Shown here: positions 7,257 to 15,343 of the stretch, piece after piece
Layout: each line of letters opens with the position of its first letter
Position numbering within the stretch: the stretch's first letter is position 1
Assembly (NCBI GenBank): GCA_947575805.1
Contig: CANPOY010000034.1
Span: forward strand, 1-32,623
Length of the DNA: 32,623 bases
Origin: an uncultured Lachnospiraceae bacterium
GTDB taxonomy: Bacteria; Bacillota; Clostridia; Lachnospirales; Lachnospiraceae
Direction of reading: 5' to 3'
Made by a program: the position numbers and the translations under genes
The notes under the pieces: generated by a model
Database searches by the model: none
What the model saw: the letters and a program-made list of their open reading frames with translations, nothing else
Told to the model about the DNA's origin: nothing

Positions 7257-8740
7257 GCATAATCAACCGTATATCGGCCGCCCTTGTGCCAGGTGATGGC
7301 CAGAGGTGTCAGGCTGTATTCCGCAATTTTATATCCGTCAGGGGAAGGCGACACGGTGAATCTGGCCATGCCGCCTTTTAAGCTGTATGGCTCGGATTGG
7401 GCGCTGATATAATTGCCGAGAGAATAGTAAACCAGCATTTCGTGGCCGTCCTCTGCCGTCAGGGTTTCGCAGGGCTGGAGGACATGAGGATGGGTGCCGA
7501 TAACGACGTCCGCGTGACTCTGCAGAAATATCTGCGACCACTTCTTTTGCTCCTCATCGATCTGGGGGGCGTTTTCCGTGCCCCAGTGGACAAACAGGAG
7601 GACGAAATCGGCATCTGCCCGGGCACGTTCAATATCTTCCCTGATTTGTGCCTCATCTTTCAGGAGATGGACCATATGGGGGGCGGAGTCTGGAACCTTG
7701 ATGCCGTTTGTGCCATAGGTATAGTTCAGCAGCGCAAAGCGGATGCCCTTTTTCATGATGATCTCGTATGGCCGGTATTCCGCCGCATCTTCCGTTTGTA
7801 TCCCTAAGCACAGTATGTCCCGGGAGGCAAAGAATTCTTTTGTGGTATTCACTCCGCCCGGTCCTCTGTCCAGTGCGTGGTTGGTGGCGCAGGTCACTAT
7901 GTCAAAGCCGGCGTCTGCGATTGCCTGTCCCACGCCCACCGGAGTGCCGAACCGAGGGTAACCGCCGTACAGGGCAGGATCCTCCACCAGTGGGGTTTCC
8001 TGATTTATAATCGAGACATCACTCTCCGCAATCACATCCCGAAAGTTCTCAAACAGAAATGTGAAAGCTTCATCATTCTGCAAGGCATAGTGCCAGACGG
8101 GCTCATGGAGCAGATTGTCTCCAAAGGCAACAAAGGAAACGGAGGCATCCTCCAGAGTGAAACCCCAGGAATCCCACCTCCAGCAGCTGATCTCACCGTC
8201 CGGATCCGTGAACAAAAGCCGGTTCAGGTTATCTGCCCGACGGTACGCGGTGACGTCTGCCAGATCCTTCCCCAGGTAGGAGGACATCCACTGAGGTCTT
8301 ATATTTTCCTGTTCGTACTCATACACAAAGAGGTGCTGCGACCACTTTTTCTCGTCCTTTTCCACCCAGAAGGGCCTGTCCCTGCCGTAGCGGCCTATTT
8401 TCCAGCAGAGCAGGACAAGCTCCTCCCGTTGGTCGTTGTCAATATCTGCAGACAGCACCTTCTGGACCAGCACACCCTTAGGCGAGGTCCAGATAACGGC
8501 TTCCCTTGCGGTGCCGGCGCTCTGTCCGGCGGCACCCTCCTGCCGGATGACTCTGACACTTTTACCGTGGAGTACAATTCGATATTCGCCGCTTTCATCC
8601 CAAAAATCAGCATCGGCCCAGGGAATCCAGCGGGGCAGGAAAGCACCTGCCCGCCATAGTGCATACCCTCCTGCAGCCAACGTCGATACCAGGATAAGGG
8701 CTGATACAATTTTCGGCAGTTTCTGTTTAATTCCGTTCAT
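7190..8740 (-). CDS. CapA-family (PgsA-type) metallophosphatase-like protein, membrane anchored
   Basis: A 516-residue protein with an N-terminal membrane anchor (about residues 8-30). An unassigned ectodomain of about 160 residues includes SADIDNDQREELVLL, which resembles a calcium-binding FG-GAP/VCBS loop. A CapA domain follows from about residue 200. Its calcineurin-like motifs are all present: FGDNLLHEP, NQETPLV, TCATNHALDRG, FVHWGTEN and GTHPHVLQP, so metal binding is probably intact. Family members act in poly-gamma-glutamate or capsule assembly, but many Clostridia CapA proteins have no assigned role and no pgsBC genes are seen here. ATG 8740 overlaps the last 14 bases of the DUF3160 gene, pointing to translational coupling. 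The 3' end overlaps the opposing EAL gene by 67 bases with no terminator between them. Confidence 0.88.
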   Translation of the reverse strand: MNGIKQKLPKIVSALILVSTLAAGGYALWRAGAFLPRWIPWADADFWDESGEYRIVLHGKSVRVIRQEGAAGQSAGTAREAVIWTSPKGVLVQKVLSADIDNDQREELVLLCWKIGRYGRDRPFWVEKDEKKWSQHLFVYEYEQENIRPQWMSSYLGKDLADVTAYRRADNLNRLLFTDPDGEISCWRWDSWGFTLEDASVSFVAFGDNLLHEPVWHYALQNDEAFTFLFENFRDVIAESDVSIINQETPLVEDPALYGGYPRFGTPVGVGQAIADAGFDIVTCATNHALDRGPGGVNTTKEFFASRDILCLGIQTEDAAEYRPYEIIMKKGIRFALLNYTYGTNGIKVPDSAPHMVHLLKDEAQIREDIERARADADFVLLFVHWGTENAPQIDEEQKKWSQIFLQSHADVVIGTHPHVLQPCETLTAEDGHEMLVYYSLGNYISAQSEPYSLKGGMARFTVSPSPDGYKIAEYSLTPLAITWHKGGRYTVDYAQKSYPDADSFSSNFDSGIGLE

Positions 8741-11144
8741 AGCGATAGCTGTCCGTCCATTTCGGCCTTTCAACAGGATTATCAAAATTAAAGTTTCCGT
8801 TTTCATCCTGCTGGCATCCGATCAGCCAGCGCCATTTGGAGTCTGTCAGTCTGTCCTCCGCCGGCCAGGTGAACTGATAGAAAGAGTATACGCTTCCACG
8901 GGTCACTTTCAAAATGCCGTCCACCTTAACCGCCACGAATATATCTGAGGGTCTGCCGGTGGCTGCTTCAAGCACCTGTCCGTTGGGATCTGTGGCAATA
9001 TCCACAACAATTGGGGCGGGACATTCCGCGCTGGCAAACCATTCGGAATCGACGGTGTCTTTCGATGCCTCATACCAGAAATGTTCGATACTGCCGCCAT
9101 AGGAGCGGATAAAGTCATATTCTTCATCGGTCAGGGTTTCTTCCTGCAGCTCCTTGCAGGAAATGGTCAGAAGCTGTCGGGCAATGTCTGACAGGCGGGA
9201 AAGATCCGCTTCCTCCTCCTGGGTGAGCATGCCATATTTCTTAAGCCCCTGGGCAGTGCGCTCTGCAAGATTATGGAATCTTGCGTACACCTGTGGCTCC
9301 GGTTCCACATAGCCTCTGTCGTCAATATCCTCATCATACCCGCCGCCCATCTCTGCAATCACCTGCTTGGTATAGAGGACGGTGTCGTGCTTCAGTTCCG
9401 CAAAGCTGCCGGAAAAGCATTCCAGATTTTTTCTGTTCCATTCCTCGTTCTGCATAAATACGGGATAGCCCTCACCTTTGTCCTTCAGCAGAGGTCGTAG
9501 TGTGTTCAGCCAGCCGGCGTATAGACTTGCGGACCAGAGGAGTGCATTTTCCTGAGAGAGCTTTTCCCGGAGCATATCCATTTTTTCCGAATAGCCCTTA
9601 TAATCCGTAGCGCCGTTTTCTGCCAGGATTGTAAAGGCGGTATCACTGCCCAGGGCTGCGGCTACATCCAGTACATCCGGGAGCATGCGCAGGCTGCCGA
9701 TGCTGTCTTTCCCTACGCTGCTGTAAACAAGATTCTGCATGATAGCGGCGTCAATGGTAAATCTCTGTCCCATAAACCGAAAACCGGGAATCACATTGTT
9801 TTCTCCGTCCTCTATGGGAACGGAATTAATGGCAGGCGGAGGCAGCTGGGAGGTGATGGTACGAAAGTTGTCAAAGGCGGAGCTGTTTCCCGGCAGATCG
9901 GCCACGGTAGCGTCATCCCCGTAAGCCTGGCGGACGGCGGTGGCATACTCGCTTACGCCCAGGTCATCGCTGGCCCCCGCGAAGAAGGAAGTCACCGCGT
10001 AAATAGCTTCCCAGACACGGTACGATTCGGCGTCGGAGGCCAGTGCCAGGGTGATAAGAAGGGCGCTTCGCTCCAGACTTTCCTGACTTTGCTCAAAGTG
10101 AATCCGGCCATACCACATCATTGCCTTAAAATACTTTTCCAGCTCCTCATTGCCGGTATAATATCCGCGGGGTATATACTGGGTATAATCCTCATATTCA
10201 CCGGTTATGGCGGAGGGAAAAGTACCGGCGGCACTGTTGATGCTGTCCAGTTCCTGCCCGACGGTATCCGCCACAAGGTCCTCAACCGGTGTGGTATCGT
10301 CAAGCAGGCAGGAACCGATGGTAAAGAAAGCCACGTTACGCCTGGCTGCCTCCTCCCATTCACTGCCGGCCAGCTGCCGGTACTGGGCGAGGCTGGCTTC
10401 CAGCATTCTGCCGCTTAAGCGGGTGATACTGTCCGAAAGGTAATTCTGCTCTATATTCCGCAGCAGATAGCTGAAATAGAGATGGTAGGTGTGCATCAGG
10501 GAGTCCACCGTCACGAAGCTCGGAATCTGCGAATAACGATTGATTTCATAAATTTCATAAAATTCGTTATAACCGCTGACGGAATCTACCACAAAGCCGT
10601 TCCGGGACAGCAGGGCAGCCTGGTTCTTATCGTTCATCAGCCAGTAGAACTGATACAGGTTGGTGATGTTACTCAGATCCGGTTCTATGGTATAAGGCTC
10701 CACAGAGGGGGTCACGCTGATGTCGGGATTCGATACCGTGCCGAGGAGCATGGGCCTATCCGACATGCGGGCAAGTGTAATGACGGCTGTGTTTTCCGAA
10801 GGCGCGGCAGAGTTTGAGACATCCTCTGTGGCGGGGGGTACCGAGGATGTCACACCGGTGTCCGGTTCCGCTGTCGGCAGCGGGGTGTTCCGGGCAAGGG
10901 AGCCGTCGATCACCCCTGCTCCGTCAGTTCCCGGCTCACCCGGGCTGCGGAGCATGCAGGCTGCCCCTATGGCCAGTATACACAGGCAGGCTGCTGCAAG
11001 CCCGCCTGCCTTCCACGGAGAATGCCTTTTTATCGGCGGCTTTTGCAGCTTTGAACGTTCGGCTTCTTCCACAATTTCATCACTGATATTAGTAATGCCC
11101 TGATATATTTTTTCGCCTGTTCTTTTCGCTTCCCTTTTGTTCAT
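8727..11144 (-). CDS. Membrane-anchored DUF3160 protein with short anti-sigma-like N-terminus
   Basis: An 805-residue protein. The first ~45 residues are cytoplasmic and charged (ITNISDEIVEEAERS) and resemble the short N-terminal segments of membrane proteins encoded next to ECF sigma genes in Clostridia. One membrane helix follows (about 46-66), then a Pro/Ser/Thr-rich linker to about 150, then a DUF3160 ectodomain to the end. DUF3160 hallmarks are SFVTVDSLMHTYHLYFSYLL and, near the C-terminus, VVDIATDPNGQVLEAATG and VTRGSVYSFYQF. The function of DUF3160 is unknown to me. The start ATG overlaps the sigma gene stop (ATGA), and its own end overlaps the CapA start. The arrangement suggests it controls or reports to the sigma factor, but an anti-sigma role is inference. 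Confidence 0.87.
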   Translation of the reverse strand: MNKREAKRTGEKIYQGITNISDEIVEEAERSKLQKPPIKRHSPWKAGGLAAACLCILAIGAACMLRSPGEPGTDGAGVIDGSLARNTPLPTAEPDTGVTSSVPPATEDVSNSAAPSENTAVITLARMSDRPMLLGTVSNPDISVTPSVEPYTIEPDLSNITNLYQFYWLMNDKNQAALLSRNGFVVDSVSGYNEFYEIYEINRYSQIPSFVTVDSLMHTYHLYFSYLLRNIEQNYLSDSITRLSGRMLEASLAQYRQLAGSEWEEAARRNVAFFTIGSCLLDDTTPVEDLVADTVGQELDSINSAAGTFPSAITGEYEDYTQYIPRGYYTGNEELEKYFKAMMWYGRIHFEQSQESLERSALLITLALASDAESYRVWEAIYAVTSFFAGASDDLGVSEYATAVRQAYGDDATVADLPGNSSAFDNFRTITSQLPPPAINSVPIEDGENNVIPGFRFMGQRFTIDAAIMQNLVYSSVGKDSIGSLRMLPDVLDVAAALGSDTAFTILAENGATDYKGYSEKMDMLREKLSQENALLWSASLYAGWLNTLRPLLKDKGEGYPVFMQNEEWNRKNLECFSGSFAELKHDTVLYTKQVIAEMGGGYDEDIDDRGYVEPEPQVYARFHNLAERTAQGLKKYGMLTQEEEADLSRLSDIARQLLTISCKELQEETLTDEEYDFIRSYGGSIEHFWYEASKDTVDSEWFASAECPAPIVVDIATDPNGQVLEAATGRPSDIFVAVKVDGILKVTRGSVYSFYQFTWPAEDRLTDSKWRWLIGCQQDENGNFNFDNPVERPKWTDSYRYERN

Positions 11145-11698
11145 AGATAGAATTCCTCCTTTTCAAGAGCGGCTTTCAGGCTGAGGCGCAGCCGGTACAT
11201 TTTTTTGGTCAGTCTGGCGGCCGGAATGTTCCGGTTCGCTGCAAGGTCGTTCAGTGACTCGCCGTACCAGTAGCGGTGCACAAACAGGATACGGTCTTCC
11301 CTGTTCAGGGAAAGCAGCCATGTATCAATACATTTGCCCAGCTCAGCATCTTCCAGCTCCTGCTCGATGTTCCGGGAGGAAGGGACACACTCCTCCAGCT
11401 CATCTAGGAGCTGATTTATGCCGTAGCAGCGTTTTTGGGCGTGATTTCTGCGCCAGAGGCTGATGGAGATGTTGCGCACGACTCTGCACAGCCATGCCTT
11501 GAGATTATCGGGACGTTGCGGAGGCATGCGATTCCAGGCTTCGTTCCAGGTATCGTTGACGCATTCTTCCGCGTCTTCGTAAATTGAGAGCAGGTTCATC
11601 GCGATGCTGTGGCACAGGGCTCCGTACTTGCGGTCCGTTTCCAAAATTGCAGTTTCGTTGCGGCTCCAGTACAGATCCATTATTTCAAAATCCTCCAT
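11141..11698 (-). CDS. ECF-type RNA polymerase sigma factor
   Basis: A 185-residue sigma-70 family protein of the extracytoplasmic-function type, with only regions 2 and 4. Region 2 (about residues 22-85) includes YEDAEECVNDTWNEAWNRMP and LKAWLCRVVRNISISLWRR, the typical -10-recognising and core-binding segments. Region 4 (about 115-178) includes LSLNREDRILFVHRYWYGESLNDLA and a helix-turn-helix ending KKMYRLRLSLKAAL. It should direct RNA polymerase to a small set of promoters in response to a signal. AGAGGGGG upstream of ATG 11698 is the ribosome binding site. It is the first gene of a three-gene operon with four-base and 14-base overlaps. ECF genes often activate their own promoter; I could not pick out that promoter with confidence. 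Confidence 0.93.
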   Translation of the reverse strand: MEDFEIMDLYWSRNETAILETDRKYGALCHSIAMNLLSIYEDAEECVNDTWNEAWNRMPPQRPDNLKAWLCRVVRNISISLWRRNHAQKRCYGINQLLDELEECVPSSRNIEQELEDAELGKCIDTWLLSLNREDRILFVHRYWYGESLNDLAANRNIPAARLTKKMYRLRLSLKAALEKEEFYL

Positions 11699-11821
11699 TC
11701 ATATCCCCCTCTTGTCATCTTTTGCAAGCTTTCACTTTACTGGTCGAATACGGGAAACGAATATTCCATGCAGAAATGAATATTCTACAGATACTTTACC
11801 ATATGTGCCTTAAAAAGGAAA

Positions 11822-11835
11822 CTGTCGGACGACAG
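11822..11835. promoter_or_regulatory. Palindrome in the divergent region between sigma and YunG-like genes
   Basis: CTGTCG-GA-CGACAG is a perfect six-base inverted repeat with a two-base centre in the 196-base region between the divergent genes. The loop is too short for an RNA hairpin, so an operator is the more natural reading. No regulator can be assigned. The rest of the 11699-11894 gap shows no clear sigma-A promoter to my eye. Confidence 0.35.
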
Positions 11836-11894
11836 GCTGGTTTTCTTTTCGGATCCATGTTATTCTGTAGTAAGAAGAGAGGAGGCAAAATCAG

Positions 11895-12350
11895 GTGGAA
11901 TACAAATTTTACGGATGGCAGACAGCCGGAAACGTGAAAGCAAAGAACAACTATTACGGGGGGCAGATCAAGACACCGTTAGATCTTTATGATGCTCTTG
12001 CGGCTATTTGGTGTGCGGATACCTGTGCACCCAGAATGCGGTCGGAGTGGAGCAGGGAAAACCGGACGCTGGGACAGTGCTCCGTTACGGCTTTTCTGGC
12101 TCAGGATATTTTCGGGGGTCAGGTGTACGGGATGCCCACGGATAATGGCGGGGTGCACTGCTATAATGTGGTGGACGGATTCATTTTTGACCTTACCAGT
12201 GAACAGTTCCGCGAGAAGGCCGGAGAACTTTGCTACGAGGGAAACGAAATACAGGACCGCGAGTCTCCGGGGCATTTCGGCAAGGAAGAAAAACGGCTGA
12301 GATATGAGTATATAAAGGAAGAACTTTACAAAAAATACGGCAACTCTTAA
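11895..12350 (+). CDS. YunG-like protein
   Basis: A 151-residue soluble protein starting at GTG 11895, with AGGAGG at 11879-11884 ten bases upstream. The core resembles the YunG family of Firmicutes as I remember it: TLGQCSVTAFLAQDIFGGQVY, then HCYNVVDGFIFDLTSEQF. The conserved Gln-Cys near the start of the core and the HxYN-x-x-DG segment hint at a papain-like or transglutaminase-like fold, but that is inference. The biochemical role of YunG is not known to me. The protein is somewhat longer than YunG at both ends. It has its own upstream region and is followed by a promoter for the XRE-glf pair, so it may be a single-gene unit. Confidence 0.6.
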   Translation: MEYKFYGWQTAGNVKAKNNYYGGQIKTPLDLYDALAAIWCADTCAPRMRSEWSRENRTLGQCSVTAFLAQDIFGGQVYGMPTDNGGVHCYNVVDGFIFDLTSEQFREKAGELCYEGNEIQDRESPGHFGKEEKRLRYEYIKEELYKKYGNS

Positions 12351-12376
12351 ATCTCTCTTAAATTTTGAATTTGTAC

Positions 12377-12405
12377 TTGAAATGGTACACGGGAAATCGT
12401 ATATT
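12377..12405 (+). promoter_or_regulatory. Sigma-A-type promoter for XRE regulator and glf
   Basis: TTGAAA at 12377-12382, a 17-base spacer, and TATATT at 12400-12405. Transcription would begin near 12412, about 70 bases before the XRE start. This rules out the longer reading frame that begins at 12382. Confidence 0.7.
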
Positions 12406-12480
12406 ATCCATATGATCGGAAACGGCAGACGGCAGAGGGTACCCGCATATGAATTCAGGTCGTTTCAAATGGAGGTAAAA

Positions 12481-12831
12481 ATGACAAAGGCAGAGATTTT
12501 AAAAAAAGAAATTTTAAGACAGTATCGCAGCGTGCGCCAGTTTGCAATAGAGCTGAGCATTCCTTACAGCACGCTGGTGACTGCACTGGAGCGTGGCATC
12601 GAAGGGATGGCATATGGCACGGTGATTAAGATGTGTGACAAACTCAGTCTGAATCCGGTGGATTTTTCCTCTTTGGAAAGGGATACTTCTTTGGGAGCAC
12701 AGCTTCTGGAAAATCGTGTCATGCAGTACTATGTAAAGCTGAACCAGGACGGACGTGATAAGATACTTGGATTGATGGATGATTTCGTACAGATCGACAA
12801 GTATAAGGCGAAAGGGAAACGGAATAAATGA
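12481..12831 (+). CDS. XRE-family helix-turn-helix regulator
   Basis: A 116-residue protein with an N-terminal lambda-repressor-like helix-turn-helix at about residues 5-60: YRSVRQFAIELSIPYSTLVT, then GTVIKMCDKLSLNPVDF. The C-terminal half (ENRVMQYYVKLNQDGRDKIL) is helical and may mediate dimerisation or sense a signal. ATG 12481 has TGGAGG five bases upstream. The stop codon overlaps the glf start in ATGA (12828-12831), so the two proteins are translationally coupled. Pairing a small DNA-binding protein with a sugar mutase is unusual; it may control its own operon. The target is unknown. Confidence 0.85.
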   Translation: MTKAEILKKEILRQYRSVRQFAIELSIPYSTLVTALERGIEGMAYGTVIKMCDKLSLNPVDFSSLERDTSLGAQLLENRVMQYYVKLNQDGRDKILGLMDDFVQIDKYKAKGKRNK

Positions 12832-13973
12832 GGTATGACTGGCTGATTGTAGGAGCAGGGCTCTGCGGGGCCGTATTTGCAGACAAGATGCGGGAGGCAG
12901 GAAAGAACTGCCTGTGCATCGACAGAAGAGAGCATATCGGCGGAAATATATATACGGAGGAGAAAAGGGGCATTCAGGTACACAAGTACGGCGCCCATAT
13001 TTTTCATACGTCGGATAAGGCGGTCTGGGACTATGTGAGCCGCTTTGCAGAATTTAACGGCTTTGTGAACTCGCCGGTGGCGGTTTACGGGGACGAGCTC
13101 TACAATCTGCCTTTTAATATGAATACCTTCAGTAAAATGTGGGGAGTCAGGACTCCGGCAGAGGCCAGGAAGATGATCGAACGGCAAAAGCGGGAGGCAG
13201 AAGAGGAACTGGGAGCAGCCTCCTGCGGCAGTTCGTCCCGTGAACCGGCCAATCTGGAGGAGCAGGCCCTGTCCCTGGTGGGCAGGGATGTATATGAGAA
13301 GCTTGTGAAGGGCTATACGGAAAAGCAGTGGGGCAGGAGCTGCACCGAGCTTCCGGCTTTTATTATCCGCAGGCTTCCCGTACGGTTTACCTACGATAAC
13401 AATTACTTTTCCGACAGGTATCAGGGAATTCCCGTGGGCGGATATACGCAGATCGCGGAGAAGCTTCTGGAGGGAACAGTGCTTTGTCTGGGGGTCTCTT
13501 ACAGGGATTTCATGCGGAAGACGACAGATACCTTTGACAGAGTGTTGTACACGGGCATGATCGACGAGTATTTTGATTATTGCTATGGCGAGCTGCAGTA
13601 CAGGTCACTGCGTTTTGAAGAGGAAATTCTGGAGGGCTGTGATAATTATCAGGGTAACGCCGTGGTAAATTATACCCAGAGGGAGATTCCTTATACCCGT
13701 ATGATAGAGCATAAGCATTTTGAGTTCGGAACGCAGCCGGATACGGTGATCACAAAAGAGTATCCTGCCGCATGGCATAGGGGAGACGAGCCTTACTATC
13801 CGGTAAACGATGAGAACAACGGCAGGCTGTACGAAAAATACGCCCAGCTTGCGGCGGCGGAGAAAAATGTAATCTTCGGAGGCAGGCTGGGACAGTATAA
13901 ATATTTGGATATGGATAAGGTGATTGCGGAAACACTGGCAATGGCGGAACGGGAGCTTAACAGTAGCTGTTAA
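12828..13973 (+). CDS. glf: UDP-galactopyranose mutase
   Basis: A flavoenzyme that interconverts UDP-galactopyranose and UDP-galactofuranose in the cytoplasm, supplying galactofuranose for cell-surface polysaccharides. It has 381 residues, the usual length. The N-terminal FAD-binding GxGxxG is seen in LIVGAGLCGAVFA, followed by EHIGGNIY and GAHIFHTSDKAVWDYV, which are diagnostic. Later motifs are VKGYTEKQWGRS, PVRFTYDNNYFSDRYQGIPVGGY and PAAWHRGDEPYYPVND. It begins inside the XRE gene stop (ATGA overlap), and its last 17 bases overlap the opposing FliD-like gene. No other galactofuranose glycan genes are adjacent. Confidence 0.96.
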   Translation: MRYDWLIVGAGLCGAVFADKMREAGKNCLCIDRREHIGGNIYTEEKRGIQVHKYGAHIFHTSDKAVWDYVSRFAEFNGFVNSPVAVYGDELYNLPFNMNTFSKMWGVRTPAEARKMIERQKREAEEELGAASCGSSSREPANLEEQALSLVGRDVYEKLVKGYTEKQWGRSCTELPAFIIRRLPVRFTYDNNYFSDRYQGIPVGGYTQIAEKLLEGTVLCLGVSYRDFMRKTTDTFDRVLYTGMIDEYFDYCYGELQYRSLRFEEEILEGCDNYQGNAVVNYTQREIPYTRMIEHKHFEFGTQPDTVITKEYPAAWHRGDEPYYPVNDENNGRLYEKYAQLAAAEKNVIFGGRLGQYKYLDMDKVIAETLAMAERELNSSC

Positions 13974-15246
13974 AAAGCATTCCGCTGTATGCGCTTGAAT
14001 TGTACGGGCTCACAAAATTATGGCCAGGATTCTTATAAGCAACCACAGTCTTCTGTACGTAATCCATTGGATTTAAAGCCACCAGATTGCTCTTGCGCAT
14101 CAACGAGGCGGACAGGTTTTTGAGGCTGCCGAAGGTTTCGGTAATGTCGTCTGACTGCAGTACGGCCTGGTGAAGCACGTCACGGTTCAGATTGAGAGTG
14201 CCGTCCTCCCTGAGGTTGATGCCGATAGATTCCAGATCGGAACCGTAGAGGCTGACAATTCCCCTCATCTCGTTTACCAGCTGTCCGCTCTTGGACTGAG
14301 TGCTCATATAGGAGGCGGCAGTATTCACAAAGTCGTTGTATCCGCCCACCAGATGTGACACATTGTCTGCCAGGGACTCCACGTCGGTCTTGAGACCGAT
14401 CCGCACAGAGTCACCCTCCTGTGTGATGCCCTTCAGCTGTACCTCAAACATTTTGCCGATGGTAAAATGATTGGAGGTGGAGCTCCGCTCTTCACCGTTA
14501 ATGCTGAATCCGGCATTGGAGGCTTCACGGCTGACATAATCCAGTCCGAAGTAATCCACGGTACCGGTGCGTTTGCTGGACTTATTGTCGCTGACGGTAA
14601 AAAGCTGGTTCTTACCCGGTGCCAGACCCGTGGAATCCGAAGTCAGACGAAGGGCAGTCCTGCCGTCAGATTCGGCAATACCTGCCTTGATGCCGATGCC
14701 GGAATTATTGATCAGTCTCACCAGACGTTCCTGCACGTCGCGGTTTGTCTCGGTTTCTCCCACAGTGAATTGGAATTCGTAGTTCATGTCATTGATACCC
14801 ACGTCAAAAGAGTAGGTAGCAGACGGAAGATCTATCTTCGTATCAGGAAGAAAGAGACCAAGATTCTCCTGTGAGACGGCAAGAGAGTGCACTTCCAGAT
14901 CCAGGTCAGGTACTTCCCGGTCCTGCGATCCGATATAGGAAACGGCGACCACATTTTCGTCCGAGGAATAGGAACTCTTCTTATTGAAAATAACATTTTC
15001 TTCCATGCCGCCCAGCTGTGCAAGAGTATTGCGCAGCCCACGGGCATTTTCCTTGACGGCAACGGCGTACTGCTGAGTAGCCTTGCTGGTGGTAGGAAGA
15101 TACCAGGGTGCATCCCTGTTTAGTTTGACAATGGAATTATACACGCTGCGAAGCTCACTTTTCTTGTGAGTATCGTAACGGGTAAGACTCTTTTGGGAAT
15201 ATGTGGTAAGATAGTTGTTGTATACCGCATTGAGACTTAAGCCCAT
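13957..15246 (-). CDS. FliD-like (flagellar hook-associated protein 2 / filament cap-like) protein
   Basis: A 429-residue protein. The central and C-terminal parts look like FliD: LEVHSLAVSQENLGLFL, a YSFDVGINDMNYEFQFTV beta domain, VESLADNVSHLVGGYNDFVN and SIGINLREDGTLNLNRDVL. FliD caps the growing flagellar filament and folds exported flagellin. The N-terminus (GLSLNAVYNNYLTTYSQKSL) is unlike the usual FliD start, and the protein ends with a cysteine after FNSYC. There are no other flagellar genes in the window, and a sigma-A-type promoter rather than a sigma-28 site lies upstream. ATG 15246 is preferred: AAAGGAGG lies seven bases upstream, whereas the in-frame GTG at 15252 nearly touches it. 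It could be a true cap for a flagellum encoded elsewhere, or an adapted surface protein. Confidence 0.7.
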   Translation of the reverse strand: MGLSLNAVYNNYLTTYSQKSLTRYDTHKKSELRSVYNSIVKLNRDAPWYLPTTSKATQQYAVAVKENARGLRNTLAQLGGMEENVIFNKKSSYSSDENVVAVSYIGSQDREVPDLDLEVHSLAVSQENLGLFLPDTKIDLPSATYSFDVGINDMNYEFQFTVGETETNRDVQERLVRLINNSGIGIKAGIAESDGRTALRLTSDSTGLAPGKNQLFTVSDNKSSKRTGTVDYFGLDYVSREASNAGFSINGEERSSTSNHFTIGKMFEVQLKGITQEGDSVRIGLKTDVESLADNVSHLVGGYNDFVNTAASYMSTQSKSGQLVNEMRGIVSLYGSDLESIGINLREDGTLNLNRDVLHQAVLQSDDITETFGSLKNLSASLMRKSNLVALNPMDYVQKTVVAYKNPGHNFVSPYNSSAYSGMLFNSYC

Positions 15247-15295
15247 TGTCACCCCTCCTTTCCTTACTAAAACACTAACCCACTTTCATGACTAC

Positions 15296-15324
15296 ATTGT
15301 ATCACATACAGGAATAGGGCACAA
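15296..15324 (-). promoter_or_regulatory. Sigma-A-type promoter for the FliD-like gene
   Basis: Read on the minus strand: TTGTGC (15319-15324), a 17-base spacer, and TACAAT (15296-15301). It lies about 50 bases upstream of the start codon and is divergent from the rpmG promoter. I saw no sigma-28-like TAAA ... GCCGATAA signature. Confidence 0.65.
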
Positions 15325-15343
15325 GTATTTTCATAAAAAAATA

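Noticed and set aside
7877..8659. 260-codon open frame antisense to the CapA gene
   Set aside because: It mirrors a well-supported gene, lacks domain-like sequence and has no ribosome binding site.
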